From Glandiceps talaboti (Eukaryota > Hemichordata > Enteropneusta > Spengelidae), in assembly GCF_964340395.1 (NCBI RefSeq), contig NC_135559.1, positions 11,037,259 to 11,101,258 of the forward strand: a DNA stretch of 64,000 bases. Reading direction: 5' to 3'. The notes below the pieces were generated by a model that was not told the DNA's origin, ran no database searches, and saw nothing but the letters and a program-made list of their open reading frames with translations. Of the stretch, positions 42,701 through 55,845 are shown piece by piece. Within the stretch, counting starts at the first letter, position 1; the number at the start of each line of letters is the position of its first letter. A program made the translations under genes and the position numbers.

Positions 42701-45589
42701 GTCAATGAATATGCAATACATGCGACCTCCTCTCTGTGAAAGATATTTACAAGTCAAAGATTGCAAAGTAAATAAATTGTCTATGGTTGAATACCCTTTC
42801 CTAAAACTTGCCTGGGATTCAACTATAATAGACTGTTCTTTTGCCCAATTAACAAGACGACCATTTATAATCTTTGTGAAGATTTTGCTAGTGATTGATA
42901 GGAGAGAAATCCCTCAGTAATTGTTTACATCTGTTCTACATCCTTTTTTTAAACAAAGGACAAATAATACCCTTACCCAAGTCGCTCGGAAATTTATAAT
43001 TACTTAAAATATAATAAAATAAGAGCTGCAATCGAGTAGAAAGTGTGTGCAAACCCTTTTTGAAGAGTTCACAGATAAAACCATCAGGCCCTGGAGCTTT
43101 ATTGTTTGGAAAACTGTTAATGACTTCATAAATTTCATCAAGAGTTATATTTGCATTGACACCTGTGGGTATGTTGTTACGACATTCGTCACATGAAATA
43201 TCGTGACCATGTCAACATGAGAATTAGCATCAGTGGGATTCAATAATGTTTTGAAATAATTAAACCACTCGGATGGCTGTATATTGCATTTTTGGTTTAC
43301 GTTATATTCCCCCTGATACTTTTAATTATATTCCAGAAGTGGGAGGAGTTGTTGCAGCTTTGCATTAAAATATTCTTTTGTTTATCCTTATAACATTTAA
43401 CTTTATCACGACAAAGTCGGGTAAAGTTATTCCTAGACAATTTATACTCCATTAGAGCATTGCCATTATTTGAAGAACGAAGCTTTTTAAGCTTGTTGAA
43501 TTTTTCTTTTCGAACATTTTCACACTCCATATCCCACCATGCTTTATTTACTCTGTTGTGATTTCTGCGGCCATAGGTACTTTGCATACTCTGTGCAGCT
43601 CGTCCAATGACATCATTTAACAAACTAACACAGTTAACCGTTGATCATGAACTGGTCAAACCAAAGGCAACACTATCTCCGGGGATTGGATGAAATTATT
43701 GTACCTGTATATTGAAATTTCAAATAAAACATTTAAAGAATGTGAAGTTCACAAAGGATCAAGCACTTAATATATCTATGTTCCCTTCTGTATACGATAC
43801 CTCAACATCTACTGTATAAACTCTAATAACATTTGCTGCACATGACAATGTGTGATTTTGCACTTTTTATGCTAATGGCAAGAAGCGATTAGGTATTAGT
43901 ATCCATTTTCAATGATTAGACAATATGAATATCTTACGAATGCACGCTTCGAATTCCATGTAATACAGTACACTATTTGCAAGTTTAGGTTGTTATTTTA
44001 CTTGATAGATAACAACACTTTTACTGCTGAACACAGCATGATTGTTATTGAGGAAAGTTTCATTGATAGATAACAACACTTTTACTGCTGAACACAGCAT
44101 GACGCAATTAAGGCAGTTCAATAAGATGATTGAACGTAAACAAACATCTCTCTTCAACCAATCACAATCCAAACTCTATATTATCACAACTAAAAATACA
44201 ATCATATTCATTATATAATCTATTCTTGTACAAGTCTTTGTGCTGGGAATCGATATCTGTTACGTTCATTTGTATGTTACTTTTCGATATGATTGTCTGT
44301 GTGAATAGTAGGAGGGCTATCTCTACGTAGATCCAAAGGCTTTCGATTACGGTTCTTTTCAGTGTAGTTATTTGCTTTTTTTCTCATACGATAACAGAAC
44401 GCGCAGGTATCATGAAATTGAAAAGGCTTAAATGTGCATTTGTTGCCAGCTGTAGGAGATAGACGGAGAATGAACTGAAGGTTCCTGTTCTTAGCAGTTG
44501 AGGATGACTATGTGACTTCTCGTTATGATCGATTTCGTTGATGTCGTCAACGTTGTCTCCCCAATGTAATTCACAAGCATCATCGCATCTCATTATTGCA
44601 GCATTGAAAGCTTTTATCACACACGCCATTTGTAGTTTTGCGTTTTCCCAAACATAAAGTATAATATGGATAAATGATGGTCTCATTCATATTTCACTAC
44701 TGGTAATATTGTCGTGTATGAATTAGACAAAGACTCCAGAAAAGAAGGATATTTTCAAAAACGTTGGGTCCTGGAGTTTTATCTCATGATTTATATCATA
44801 TAAATTGTTGCCAAGCAACTCTAAATTGAAACTCTGCTTCACATATATTGTTCTTTACGTGCTACACCATTCATATTCAATGTCAATGATCAGTTTGCAC
44901 AATAACTTTGGATGTGTTTTTATAGAGTCACCATTTAGGTGTCAACATCAATATTATCCGAGATAAGCTGCCTCACAACCTACATGTATAAGGTCCATCT
45001 AATGTACACCTGGAGTTTTGCATATAGACACTATTAAAATGAAGACACCCGTGCTGTGCTTGTTGATATAACCATTATGTTAAAAATTGATAAGTAGTAC
45101 ATTAGTGGTGGGAGCTATGTCTTCGAAAGAAGAAGTCTTGTTACGTTTGATGTGAATTTATAACGTTGTGAACTGTGTATGTGTACTCTTTCAGATGTTC
45201 TCACCAGCGAAACAGAAGAACGTCTGTACAAGGCTCTTTTTACAAACTATTCAAAGAATATTCGACCAGGAATCAATGCATCAGAACCAGTAGAAATAGA
45301 CTTTTGGCTGTTCATCCGTCGAATAATAGACGTGGTATGTGTATTAGTTAAATAAATAATCACTTAATGCTTGTTTTTGTGTTTGTTTCATTTTCTTTTG
45401 TACCTTTGATGATTTATTTTATTTATTTATTTATTTATTTATTTGTTTGCTTGTTTCCTTGCTTGCTTGCTTGCTTGCTCCTTTGCATGATTGATTGCCT
45501 GCTTGCTTGTTCATTGATTTTTTGATTGATTTTTGATTGATTGATTGATTGATCGATCGATCGATCGGTTGATTGATTGATTGACTGAC

Positions 45590-45634
<45 letters not shown>

Positions 45635-48600
45635 TATTGATTGATTTATTGATTGATTTATTGATTGATTGATTGATATAAAACATGTATTACAAATGTT
45701 TTGCAAAGAGATATATATATTTGATATTGTTTTAAATAACTGGTTGCAATCATTGATCGTGATAAAATATCTCTTGAGTTTGATCATGTCCTAAGCAATT
45801 AATAGCTCCTTTATGTCAAGAATGTGAAAGGAACTATTGTTTACAATAAATAGCATCAGTGAAGCTGAAATGCGCATGCTTGGCCCATATTTGATCTTGT
45901 TGATTAGAACAGTTGTAATAGTTGTTTGCTAGTTGTTAACTAACCTATTCATTGATGCGTTTTTAAATATGTTTTTAAAAGGTTCTGCTTTCCAAAATCT
46001 GTCCAGGCTTCATAGTGTAGACAGTACAGTGTATAGACCTTATTGTTCAACTGTTATCAATTTTGCTAAGCGTAATAGTGTTTCTTATAAGTGTTATTGT
46101 CTTTTTGTTACCTTTTAGGACGTTAGAGAACAAAAGATTGAGGTTCAAGCATCTGTATTTCAGGTAATCAACGCATTAACGTCTGATTATGTAGATGTCT
46201 GATACTTAGGCCATTTTCTGTTTTTACATCGACACAATGTACACAATCATTAGTTTCGGTTAATACCCAGACTCTCATCGCTTGGGGTTCTACTACGAGA
46301 TCCTTTAGACGAGAGTCTGGGGAATCGTAATGATTCAAAATTGTCTAGAGCGGTGCATTCTGGGAATGGAATTGTTCACGTACAACATTACACGCTGAAC
46401 GATCCTCATTCCGTCGCGATAGGTATAAAGCCACCGATATATCATAATAATAATAATGTTGGTTTTTTATATAGCGCTTTCCCACTCCGTGCTCAAAGCG
46501 CTTTACAATTATTACCCCTGGCTCGGATCAGACCTTTAGTCTTCCTCAACTCCCCGGGGAGCATACAATCCATTGCAGCCATTTAAGCGTATAGGATTAA
46601 AGCCTTCACATTGCAACCTACATCCTACCAGGTCCCCAGTTGTGGTTCAAATCTTGCCCAAGGAACGATCCTCATTCCGTCGCGATAGGTATAAAGCCAC
46701 CGATATATCATAATAATAATAATGTTGGTTTTTTATATAGCGCTTTCCCACTCCGTGCTCAAAGCGCTTTACAATTATTACCCCTGGCTCGGATCAGACC
46801 TTTAGTCTTCCTCAACTCCCCGGGGAGCATACAATCCATTGCAGCCATTTAAGCGTATAGGATTAAAGCCTTCACATTGCAACCTACATCCTACCAGGTC
46901 CCCAGTTGTGGTTCAAATCTTGCCCAAGGACTTTAGCCACTCAGAAACAAACAGCAGGCAGCGACGGGGCTCGAACCTGCAACCTGTAGATTCCAAGCCG
47001 GCCATGCTAGCCATTCACCCATCATGACTCCACAATTCATATCATAATATCATAATTACTATGCGAAGAACGGACCTTGTAAGCCCATTCATTATTCATC
47101 ATTCTTCATGAAGAAAGTTCTGCATGACTGCAGACGACTTTAATTAGAAATCCCCAGACTCTTGTTTGAGAGGTCTCTTAGTAGAGCCCCAATCAGTGGG
47201 AGTATGGGTAACCGAGACTAACATGATCATATAATAAACCTATGAAGGATGGCAGCCGTATTGGCTGTTCATGATACAAACACTTTATGGATCTTCTCCA
47301 AGCCATGATACGAATTCGAAAGTAGGCTCACTACATAATTATGAAAAGCATTTAAAGATTACTACTATGTATTTGAAGGAGTAAATAGACAAGAGTTGAT
47401 TTAGAAGTAGGTTTAGTACTTGTCAACCTAAGGCGAGATATTCTGATTCACGGAAAATAGTACAGAATAGTACAGAATAATACAGGTCGTATAGGTCTGA
47501 TGACCTACTGAGGATTGATGCGTGTATTGTAATAATGCCGCGCAGATTACAACTTCAGTCCCAAAAAGGTTTTATTTGGCATATGTTTATAAAACAATAA
47601 TAAACTTTCAGGATTGGAATGACAATCGCCTGCAGTGGAACCCGGAAGAGTATGACGACTTGACCTCTCTTGTCATTGAGATGGACGATGTCTGGAGACC
47701 TGATACGGTGTTGGATAACAAGTAGGATTTGTTAAATATGTAACATTCATGCATATATTTGTTTGTATATGATGGAAAAAAACAATACAATAAGGGGAAG
47801 AGAAAGCAAACGCTAGCCCATTGTTCCAAATTTTAATATCAGACACTCATTTGAATATTATAAACTGTCTCAAGTTTTGTTGTTGTTCAAAATACACAAA
47901 TTATTTCAGGAACTGTTATACATAATCCAAGCACCTTTTGTTTCGGTTTAACCGCGGCCATCTGATGGAAGTACATAAATATTGATCTTCACCGACTGAT
48001 GTACTCCTGGACCATTTTGTTTTCCAGTGCTGATCGAGATTCAAATGGACGACTTTATCAAAATGGCGAAAGAAATATCTTGATGCATGATGGAAGAGTA
48101 CAAGCTGTAGCATACAATCACGTGCTGATGACAGTTTGTACAATGGATATCACTTATTTTCCTATGGATATTCAAAACTGTCCAATAGAATTTACTTCCA
48201 GGTCATATCCCGACAGTCAGGTAAGGCTGTAAATGTTACCTTGTTTAGAATTTGGGGGAAGGACTGTCCATACGTTTACTTTTAAACCTATACTAACTGC
48301 AACCGAACCTATGTTTCATCTAGCAATCAAAGATGTATTCGCTAGAAATATTCAAGTACTTGTAAAATGACATTCCACTTGTTTATTAGTGGTCAGTTTT
48401 AGCCATAGGTAGTGTAATGACAGGTTTAAATCTTAAGCGAAAGCTTAAGTTTGGTTATGAGTCCATCATTATGTTAGTTTGACTTGTCTCCTTACCTTTA
48501 TATGACCGCGCGTATTTAATATTCAATATCGAGGCCATGCACTTCATATACTTCAGTCATACCAATTTCTATGTATGATTTGATAATCCAAACTATTCTT

Positions 48601-51014
48601 GTCATTGGAGAGACTGATTTTAGGGTCTGTACCGTAAACTTCAAATTCATTACGTTTTCTTACAGTTATGTATTACCTAGATGATGTAATACACTACCAA
48701 GTTATTGAGAGTAGGTCAATCTCTAATAAAACACATAACCATAAACAGTCGATTCCATATGAAAATTAGATACAAATAGATTTTTTTCAAATTTGCCATA
48801 CCTTTTATGGAAATGGTTGACTTCTACTTATATTCTCATGTCATATTATGACCCAATGATCTTAAAACATGTCATATTGACTAAAGGTAGGATTGTCATG
48901 AATTAGGGTTCCACAGTCTTATGGTAAGGTCTAAAAAATGTTTGGTTCCGCTTACCCGATCCTAATCTTGTTTTTACGTATTCGGGAAAACATAATAAAA
49001 TCGCGAAAACTGTGAAGTTTTGCAAGAAATAATGGGTGCGGAAACTGATACCAACGTAAAAAGACAGTATAAAACTGTTCTTCCAATCTGTAATGGCTGT
49101 ACATCTGATGAGAAGAAACCAATAACACAGAGACTAAATGAAAAAAAATATATATGATAATTATATAAAAACAAAATAAAAAATCTACCTACCCCACCTA
49201 TTCTAAAATTGAGCGTAATCGGAACCACACATTTTTCTAATGTTGCACTGTCACCCAGTACATGTACTTATACCATAATGTTCTTCGCGTCCTTTACTTT
49301 GCAACAGTGTTTATATCAAATACCATACTCATAATTCTTATCAATTTGTTACATCAGGTTACTCTGAAACTGTTCTCCGTTGACACTGCACTCTCTTATC
49401 ACAATCCTGGATGGGAAGTGAGGAGTTCACCGACTGAGACCAATACAGATCATTACGTAAAGGGAAGATACACAACTCTTACATTTCATATTCAACTGAA
49501 GAGAAAGTCAACTTACTACATCATCAATATTGTCATACCGTGCATCGTTATATCTACCCTAACAACTGTAGTTTTCATACTTCCGGCCAACACAGGAGAG
49601 AAAAGTTCACTCAGCGTCTCCCTTCTCCTTGCTACATATGTATTCCATCTTCTTGTGGCGGACATCATGCCAAAGACTTCAGAAGAAATTCCTCTGATTC
49701 TACAATTCCTCTTCTTCAATATGCTGATGTCAGGATTCGCCGTATGTCTGTCTGCGATTGCGTCCAACCTTTATTCCAAGAGTACTGATGGACAACGTGT
49801 TCCTTTTGTGGTGCGGAAGATCATGCTAAATCCATATTGTCTGAAAGTATTTCACCCAAAACAACACATTCCTGATACGGTGAAGGTCGCTCCTGCTGAT
49901 CAAGCTGTCAAAAATGGCGAGCACCAGGTTGAAATCAATGGTATTCACTCTCAAGAACTCTTCTTGGAAAACAATACACAGCCTGCACACCCAGTAATGG
50001 TAAGCTGCCATTTACAAACGACCAACTGTGTCCCTCTCTTTAAAGAGAAAGAGATACTCACTTAAGTTAACAGCTATACCCCCAAAATATTTAACCTGTT
50101 ATAACTTTAAACCACGATTTCCATATAATATACATGTCTGATAATCCATCGCTATAATATCATACTTTTGTATAATTTAATAATAATATTCGCTATCCAA
50201 GTGGACACACTAGTGCTATGTTTACTGTCATGTGACTAACGCTTTTTAAATTGAAGTTAGACAATTGCATCACGGCCCCAAAGTGGCAGCTAGAATTCAT
50301 TAAGTTACAACACAACTTATGCTTTTCACTTAAAGAAATAAGAACGAAGAAAATAGCAGCAACAACAACAGCAATAGTAGTTGTAAGAACATATCTGATA
50401 ATACAGACCAGGGACAAATTCCTGATGAATTAAGTTTAAGGATTAAATGAAGCCTGCACTTGGTAATATCGGAGTAGGTACTCGTATAGAGTCTCAGTTT
50501 TTTGTGGTTTTAGAGTTAATAAGTGTCTGTAATATTTTTAAAAAAATGCATAATTTTGATAATTGACCCTGAAGATCGATCAAAGGTCAAAGTCTTGCAA
50601 AATCTTGCATTTAGTAATAGGTGGGCACGCACTTCAAGTGTTATGTAATATAGTTATGTGGTGAATATTGATATTGGACCACTAACTTGGCCACGTTTGG
50701 TCATATTGTCATTTGTATGTTGTAATATTAACTTTTGACTTGTCCACACGCCCCATAGAACATGTCACCTTTGTTCCAGAGTTGAATGAAATTGGATGGT
50801 TACGGCAGAGATATAGATGTGTACGGACGGTCGACCGCACAGACAGAGCGCACTGTAATACAATTTTTTCTTCTTCTATTTATGAATTTAACAGGCTCAG
50901 AATGAATGGCAGATGGTTGTTACTGTGTTTGACCGCATGTGTTTGGTCTTCTACGTCTTGGCTTACTCACTGGTAATGTTGATCATTCTACCCCGTGTAG
51001 TTGCCGGTTATTGA
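39767..51014 (+). CDS. Cys-loop (nicotinic acetylcholine receptor-like) channel subunit, seven exons, 432 residues
   Basis: Exons 39767-39815, 45195-45334, 46119-46163, 47612-47721, 48028-48220, 49358-49999 and 50895-51014 have AG/GT borders, matching phases and no stop; the total is 1299 bases. Exon 1 is the signal peptide (MANQVFLVVIMLFCTR). Exon 2 has TEERLYKALFTNYSKNIRP, typical of nicotinic subunits, with NYS and NAS glycosylation sites. Exon 4 holds LQWNPEEY and loop A (WRPDTVLDN). Exon 5 holds the Cys-loop (Cys152-Cys166, FPMD). Exon 6 holds M1 (232-255), M2 (259-281, beginning GEK as in cation channels) and M3 (290-316); exon 7 holds M4 (408-428). Loop C has no paired cysteines, so it is a non-alpha type, and loop B has Arg173 where Trp is expected. 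Intron 1 (5.4 kb) and intron 3 hold transposable elements. Subunits form pentameric plasma-membrane channels; ligand unknown. Confidence 0.88.
39816..41259. other. Intron 1 of the receptor gene, first part
   Basis: AT-rich intron with a poly-G run (40519-40533) beside a short (GT)n. No exon recognised. Confidence 0.5.
41260..43640 (-). mobile_element. Dead non-LTR retrotransposon (LINE), antisense in receptor intron 1
   Basis: On the minus strand the pieces run in order. 43623-43297 is the linker between endonuclease and reverse transcriptase (NKAWWDMECENVRKEKFNKL). About 42920-42131 is the reverse transcriptase core: GISLLSITSKIFTKIINGRL, SQASFRKGYSTIDNLF, FIDFSKAFDRVNH, GKRQGCMLSPLLFSLFINEL, and VLMYADDVADAA with the YADD catalytic motif. 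42161-41778 is the thumb region and 41724-41260 a C-terminal Cys/His domain (CPFC..H..EDEYHFLLICPLY). The frame shifts near 42140 and between 41778 and 41724, and an in-frame stop lies just before GISLL, so it is inactive. The endonuclease domain is missing. It is of the Jockey/CR1/RTE-X kind by motif; I cannot fix the clade. Confidence 0.88.
43641..45194. other. Intron 1 of the receptor gene, last part
   Basis: No exon recognised. A 39-base segment (TTGATAGATAACAACACTTT..) occurs twice in direct orientation, at 44002-44040 and 44063-44101. Confidence 0.55.
45418..45677. repeat. (TTTA)n and (TTGA)n/(TTGC)n microsatellites in receptor intron 2
   Basis: Short TTTA run, TTGC units, then about 130 bases of TTGA with GATC and TTTA variants. 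Open frames of Gln-Ser-Ile-Asn repeats on the minus strand are artefacts. Confidence 0.93.
46397..46928. repeat. Exact tandem duplication of 266 bp inside a SINE
   Basis: 46397-46662 and 46663-46928 appear identical base for base in my reading, each beginning GAACGATCCTCATTCCGTCG and ending CAAATCTTGCCCAAG. Each holds the (ATA)n tail, the TATAGCGCTTTCCCACTCCG / GCTCAAAGCGCTTTACA block and the CCTTGGGCAAG complement. Open frames repeated in both are not genes. Confidence 0.92.
46440..47030 (-). mobile_element. tRNA-derived SINE, body partly duplicated
   Basis: Read on the minus strand from about 47030: an A-box-like TGGCTAGCATGG, a B-box GGTTCGAGCCC (complement of 46966-46976), the GTCCTTGGGCAAGATT body and a 3' domain AGCGCTTTGAGCACGG / GGGAAAGCGCTATATAA ending in (ATT)n. 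This tail is widespread in SINEs of marine deuterostomes. The tRNA-like part does not fold as a working tRNA to my eye. Confidence 0.72.
48925..49245. repeat. MITE-like element, family A, copy 4 (receptor intron 5)
   Basis: From AATGTTTGGTTCCGCTTACC (48939) to GCGTAATCGGAACCACACAT (about 49231), preceded by GGTAAGGTCTAAAAAA. It contains the TTCCAATCTGTAATGGCTGT block. It ends about 125 bases before exon 6. Confidence 0.72.
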
Positions 51015-52690
51015 TTGACCAGAGATCCGATCTGCTATGGCAATTGCTATCAACCTGTCGGTAGCGTCATGTTGAAGTTCCAATGAAGATCTATTATCAA
51101 CATCAATGTCTTCTTAGCATTGCAGTGATGACTGATATCCCAAATCAAACTTTCAACCCAAGCTTTGATATTCGTTGTAGTCAGTTATTGGTGATAACAT
51201 ATACGGTATTGGCAAGGAACTTACTAATTCTATATATTCACATATTGATTCAAATATGATATATCAATTAAGGAAAATGTTATATTAGATGCTGTGAGTG
51301 ATCGCTAGTATTTAGGATTTACTGTTATTAAACTCTTATGCATTTCCTCTGGAACGCACTTTCATCGTTGAACCATACAGAGAGCACAGAGCTCGAGAGG
51401 AAACAAGAGGCAGTTTCTTGTCACTTATATGTCACTTCATGTGACATATAAAAACTTTGCTTTCACTTCACCTTTCTTTCTTTATATACAACTATCACAT
51501 TTTCGGTTACCTATTCATGTCCAATATGCATGTCGCGATGAGCCAATTATGTTAATTCCTAAAGTATGCAAATCAAACTGATTATATATTCAATTACTAA
51601 ATTACAGCAAATTCATCGCGATCGATTGATTGATTTAGACACTTTTATATTATTTCATATTTGTTATATATTACTGTAACTCAGAATAGACTATTATATA
51701 TATATATATATTTGGACATTTGAACAGTATCAGCAAACAAAGACACTGAACTCCTAGTAACTGCACATACAGTTTGTACACACCTTATATTTATATGTTG
51801 AGATGTAACTTCAAGTAGCGTTTTTCCTTCCTTCATACGATTAAATACTCACTTCAGTATAACCCCAGCGTTGTTGTGTAAAGGATGGTTCTAACTGTGG
51901 AGTGATGTCTTAATGTGCGTGACCACAATGCAATTCCAAAAGTATTAAGTGTTTGATTTCAAAGATGAAATTTTCAGCAACCGGATAATAATACCCTATT
52001 GTTAAAAATCGTTTATGATACAAATTATCATTTAATTATGCAAGTTGCACCAATCGTGTCTATCAGACAAACGCATAATTGAGTTATAACTAGTCAGTAA
52101 TTTCAACAAACTCTGATGACATCCACAGCTACCATTAGTTACTACATACGTACAGGTAAGTCGGCTCAGACAAAGCCAGTTTACAAGTGGGACGTACTTT
52201 TAATGTCTTAAGGTAAGAGCACGCTTCAAATAGACCAAAGAATGGGTGAGAAGGGGGAAAATAAGACAACACAACAGCAGCATTCAAAAGTTCGAAAGTG
52301 AAATGATAACAATTCTTATTTGATGCCTATAGAAAGTGTGATAATTACATGTAATTTAGCCGCCGTGGATGGGGATTTGTCGTATTTATGACAAATTATC
52401 ACTCAAGCATTCACTTCAGATACGTCACTCACTATACAGGCGCCTGTACCACTTGTCTTGTCGATCTTTGGGAAACAATAATTGCCGACGACTTTTTTTC
52501 GCGGTTTACCCTCTTCCGCGAAATTCGCAAAATTTTATCTTTAGCGAAAATATTACGGTTTACAGTATGGCTAAACCTATGACTACTCCAATGTAACACC
52601 CGTCTATGAGGTACACAGATCCCAACTTTTAGAAAATTCTGTAAACTGTGCGTGTTTTTAAGATTCTTATGAACGACAGTTTCAATTATC
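51015..52690. other. Gene-free stretch after the receptor gene
   Basis: Presumed 3' untranslated and intergenic sequence, with a short (TA)n at about 51692-51710. No gene recognised. Confidence 0.5.
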
Positions 52691-52693
52691 ATC

Positions 52694-52866
52694 ATGTTAT
52701 GTTGTGTTGTGTTGTTATGCTGTGTTATATGTTATGTTATGTTATGTTATGTTATGTTATGTTGTGTTGTGTGGTGTTTATGTTGTATTATGGTATGGTA
52801 TGTTATGTTATGTGATGTGATGTGATGTGATGTGATGTGATGTTATGTTATGTTATGTTATGCTAT
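52694..52866. repeat. (TTATG)n / (TGATG)n pentanucleotide array
   Basis: About 170 bases of TTATG with TTGTG, GTATG and TGATG variants in blocks, so variant units have spread locally. Confidence 0.93.
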
Positions 52867-54190
52867 GCTTGGTGTAGACCGTCAAAGTTTACGACTATCG
52901 TATGTCTTTTGAACATCCGGGCCATGTTGTTTCTGCTCTGTCTTTGATATCTGTTTATTATCTGTGAAGTCTATTATGTATTTATCAGAGAACCTGGCAA
53001 TATGACCTGCTCATCTATATTTCATATATGTTATCAGCCTTTTCATTTTGTATTTTTTCTTGGCAATATATCATGCTCATAACCATGCCAACAATGAGTC
53101 ACATTTGTATTATTATCATTAACTAATAATAAGAAAAGAACCTATAATGGGACTCGTAAAGGTCGCAGTCAAACATAGATTATTAACCTAATTAATTTAT
53201 AGGAGATCATAAAAAAGCAGCAATTTTATCATTTCATTTTATATTCGATTGACCCTAAACACAAACTGAAAATATTTCCTTGCAATCATATTGATGGGTT
53301 TCTACGTTTAAAATTTAACATTACTTCTAGGGGTATTTTTATTTGGTAAGTATACATACTGCTACACAAACACATTTACCCACAGGTGATTCAGTACTGT
53401 TCAGGGTGCATGAAATTACAAGTAAGTCATTTTGTTTAACAAAACAGTTTCTAGAAATTGCAGTTTGTGTAACTTTGATGGGATGATCATATCAGGAAAT
53501 TTCCGGCCACTCACTCACTGACACCTCTCAAGATGAAAATTTACAGGTTACAAGCTTTAAAAATAACCAAGGCCTCGAAATAAAGTCAAGTATTATCTTG
53601 TTAATTAAAATGTTATATAAAATGAAATATATTTTTTTAAATTTATTTGCAAGGATGACCTACGGGACGAGTCCCATTGAATTGACAGACTCCATAAAGG
53701 AACGATCCAGTATTTTATAATTTAGTAAATTTAACTTTACTGAAATTCCATAAGGTCATTTACAATAAAATAGATCACTTCTCTTGGCTAGTTAATTGTA
53801 TTACTAGTACTAGCAGCACACTCTCTACTTCTTGATGATCTCATTTACAATCTAATTTGCCCAAAGTAAAGACTGTAGCTAAACATTCTAAAGTCCCACA
53901 CCCTGATGTCAAATGGGTTCACCCCTGGGCAAAGCACCATGTACTGTTATTAAGAGAAATTCCCAAGAGTATGTTACATTTACATCAAATAAATTATGTC
54001 CTTGACATGGTAATGATGTTGTGACGTCATTTGTACATTTTATCGTTCGTTGATTACTGTAGAGAATCATTATTTCTGTGTAAGTCGCTTTGTCGGTGGC
54101 TCCTGCTCAAGTGTAATATTACTAAGAGAAACAAACGAAAAGAAGAACAGAAATCATGCGTATGGTTGATCAAATATTTGTGCTGCTGAT
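52867..54190. other. Gene-free stretch
   Basis: No exon or named repeat recognised. Confidence 0.45.
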
Positions 54191-54192
54191 GA

Positions 54193-54248
54193 TGATACAT
54201 ACATACATACATACATACATACATACATACATACATACATACATACAT

Positions 54249-54279
<31 letters not shown>

Positions 54280-54286
54280 TGAGGCC

Positions 54287-54361
<75 letters not shown>

Positions 54362-54582
54362 CACATACATACATGCATGCTTGCATGCATGCATCCAAAA
54401 ATAAATGGACGAATACATTTATTAGTAGATAAATAGATGTAGAAGTTAATACAAGCATATGTATGCGTGCATACGTATACACACATACACACATACATAC
54501 ATACATACATACCTACATACATACATACATACATACATACATACCACACATACATACATACATACATACATACATACATACA
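54193..54582. repeat. (CATA)n, (GACA)n and (GATA)n microsatellite cluster
   Basis: CATA from 54193, GACA at 54250-54278, GATA at 54288-54360, then CATGCATG and further CATA at 54480-54582. Minus-strand frames of Met-Tyr-Val-Cys and Leu-Ser-Ile-Tyr are artefacts. Confidence 0.95.
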
Positions 54583-55538
54583 TGTATATACAGTATAATA
54601 TACAGTATATAACGTATCGTTGAATAATTGTATCAACTCTCTCCTTATCTATTCAACATTTCTTACACGTGAATACAGTAGTATCACAACAAATCAAATA
54701 TTTGTGAAGTTGTGAAATTATGCACAGCGCGGTCGATTAATGACATATTTAAGACAACAGCCGGTATATATCACCATATTACGTAAGGATTGACACATTA
54801 AACAAGGACAGCTTTACAATGTCACTGATCCTATCCAATGGTAAGTTTTATAAATTATTAAACGGAGTTCATCTTTGAAACATATTTACCTACCTTTTCG
54901 TGACGAAACACCCTCGAGACATTTTGTGTTGTTTATCGCTGAGAAATTACACCATCTACATTGGAGTTTCGTCAAAATGCATGCTTCATGAAATAGACCA
55001 TTACACACGTGTCAACAAATATAATTGTATCGCTATGAGAAGTGTAAGATACTAATTTTGGGAAAATTGAATCGAGATTTTAGGAAATCATACAATTATT
55101 TGGCTATTTGAAAACGCTCCCTGACACGGAGTTATGAAGTCGTGAATCATCCATACTTAAGTGTATCAACGAATCTTCGAAGAATCGATGGTCTCTTGTG
55201 AAATAACGTGACGTCACTATTATTTGACAACTTGGGTTCAATTTGATAATGACAGTGTTGCATTCATCTTGTATGCATGGTCAATAAACAGAACACACCT
55301 CGATATATAGGCATTGGTCAGTATGTATAAATGAATAGGCTGAATTTCAGTGCTCCAACTATTTTACGGAATCTAACTGTTTTTAGGGAGAGGCGAAGTC
55401 GCTTAAATATTAGTAAATACTCGCCTTTAATTAGGAGCATGAGGTGTTTCAATGAAACTGTACAGAGTAATTCATTGATTGATATTTATAGCAGTGTGTC
55501 TTTTTGTTAAGATTTTACTTCTCCAGGTTGTTTTAGAT
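54583..55538. other. Gene-free stretch
   Basis: No gene or named repeat recognised. Confidence 0.45.
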
Positions 55539-55560
55539 CTCAGACCACTAGTGGTCTGAG
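55539..55560. repeat. 22-bp perfect palindrome
   Basis: CTCAGACCACT followed directly by its exact inverse AGTGGTCTGAG, with an ACTAGT centre. Confidence 0.8.
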
Positions 55561-55599
55561 TTTAGATGAATGTGTTTTGGCTTTTTGGCAAGTCATGAG

Positions 55600-55845
55600 T
55601 TAATACTATAATGTTATACCCCGTTGTTTTTATTGTAGGTGTTAATTTTTGTCCCGTTTTCCCATACAAGTACAGTTTTATTTTGCGCATGTTATTGTTT
55701 TTTTGGTTTTTTTGTACAATTGTATTGTTGGAGCCTTGTCAATGGTTCTAGTCCCGAGGGTCATCCTTGGAAGGAAATAGATTAAATAAATAAATAAATA
55801 AATAAATAAGTAAATAAATAAATAAATAAATAAAAAAATAAACAA
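55600..55845 (+). mobile_element. Probable LINE 3' tail with (AAAT)n
   Basis: T-rich sequence, then GGAGCCTTGTCAATGG, CCCGAGGGTCATCCTTGGAA, and a GGAAATAGATT(AAAT)n tail at 55785-55835. This is how many CR1/L2-like elements end. The 5' limit is unclear and no coding part is left. Confidence 0.5.

Larger units (their letters stand above)
46250..47221. mobile_element. 971-bp TIR element in receptor intron 3, carrying a SINE
   Basis: The left end (TTAGTTTCGGTTAATACCCA.., CTTGGGGTTCTACTACGAGA, GAGAGTCTGGGG to 46322) is mirrored by the right end (CCCCAGACTC from 47152, TCTTAGTAGAGCCCCAATCA, GGTAACCGAGACTAA to 47221). The inverted repeats are about 70 bases and imperfect. The inside is filled by a duplicated SINE. 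No transposase frame, so non-autonomous. Confidence 0.68.

Noticed and set aside
46960-47030. tRNA gene
   Set aside because: A-box- and B-box-like sequences are present, but the context is a SINE with (ATT)n tail and duplicated body, and no clean cloverleaf is evident.
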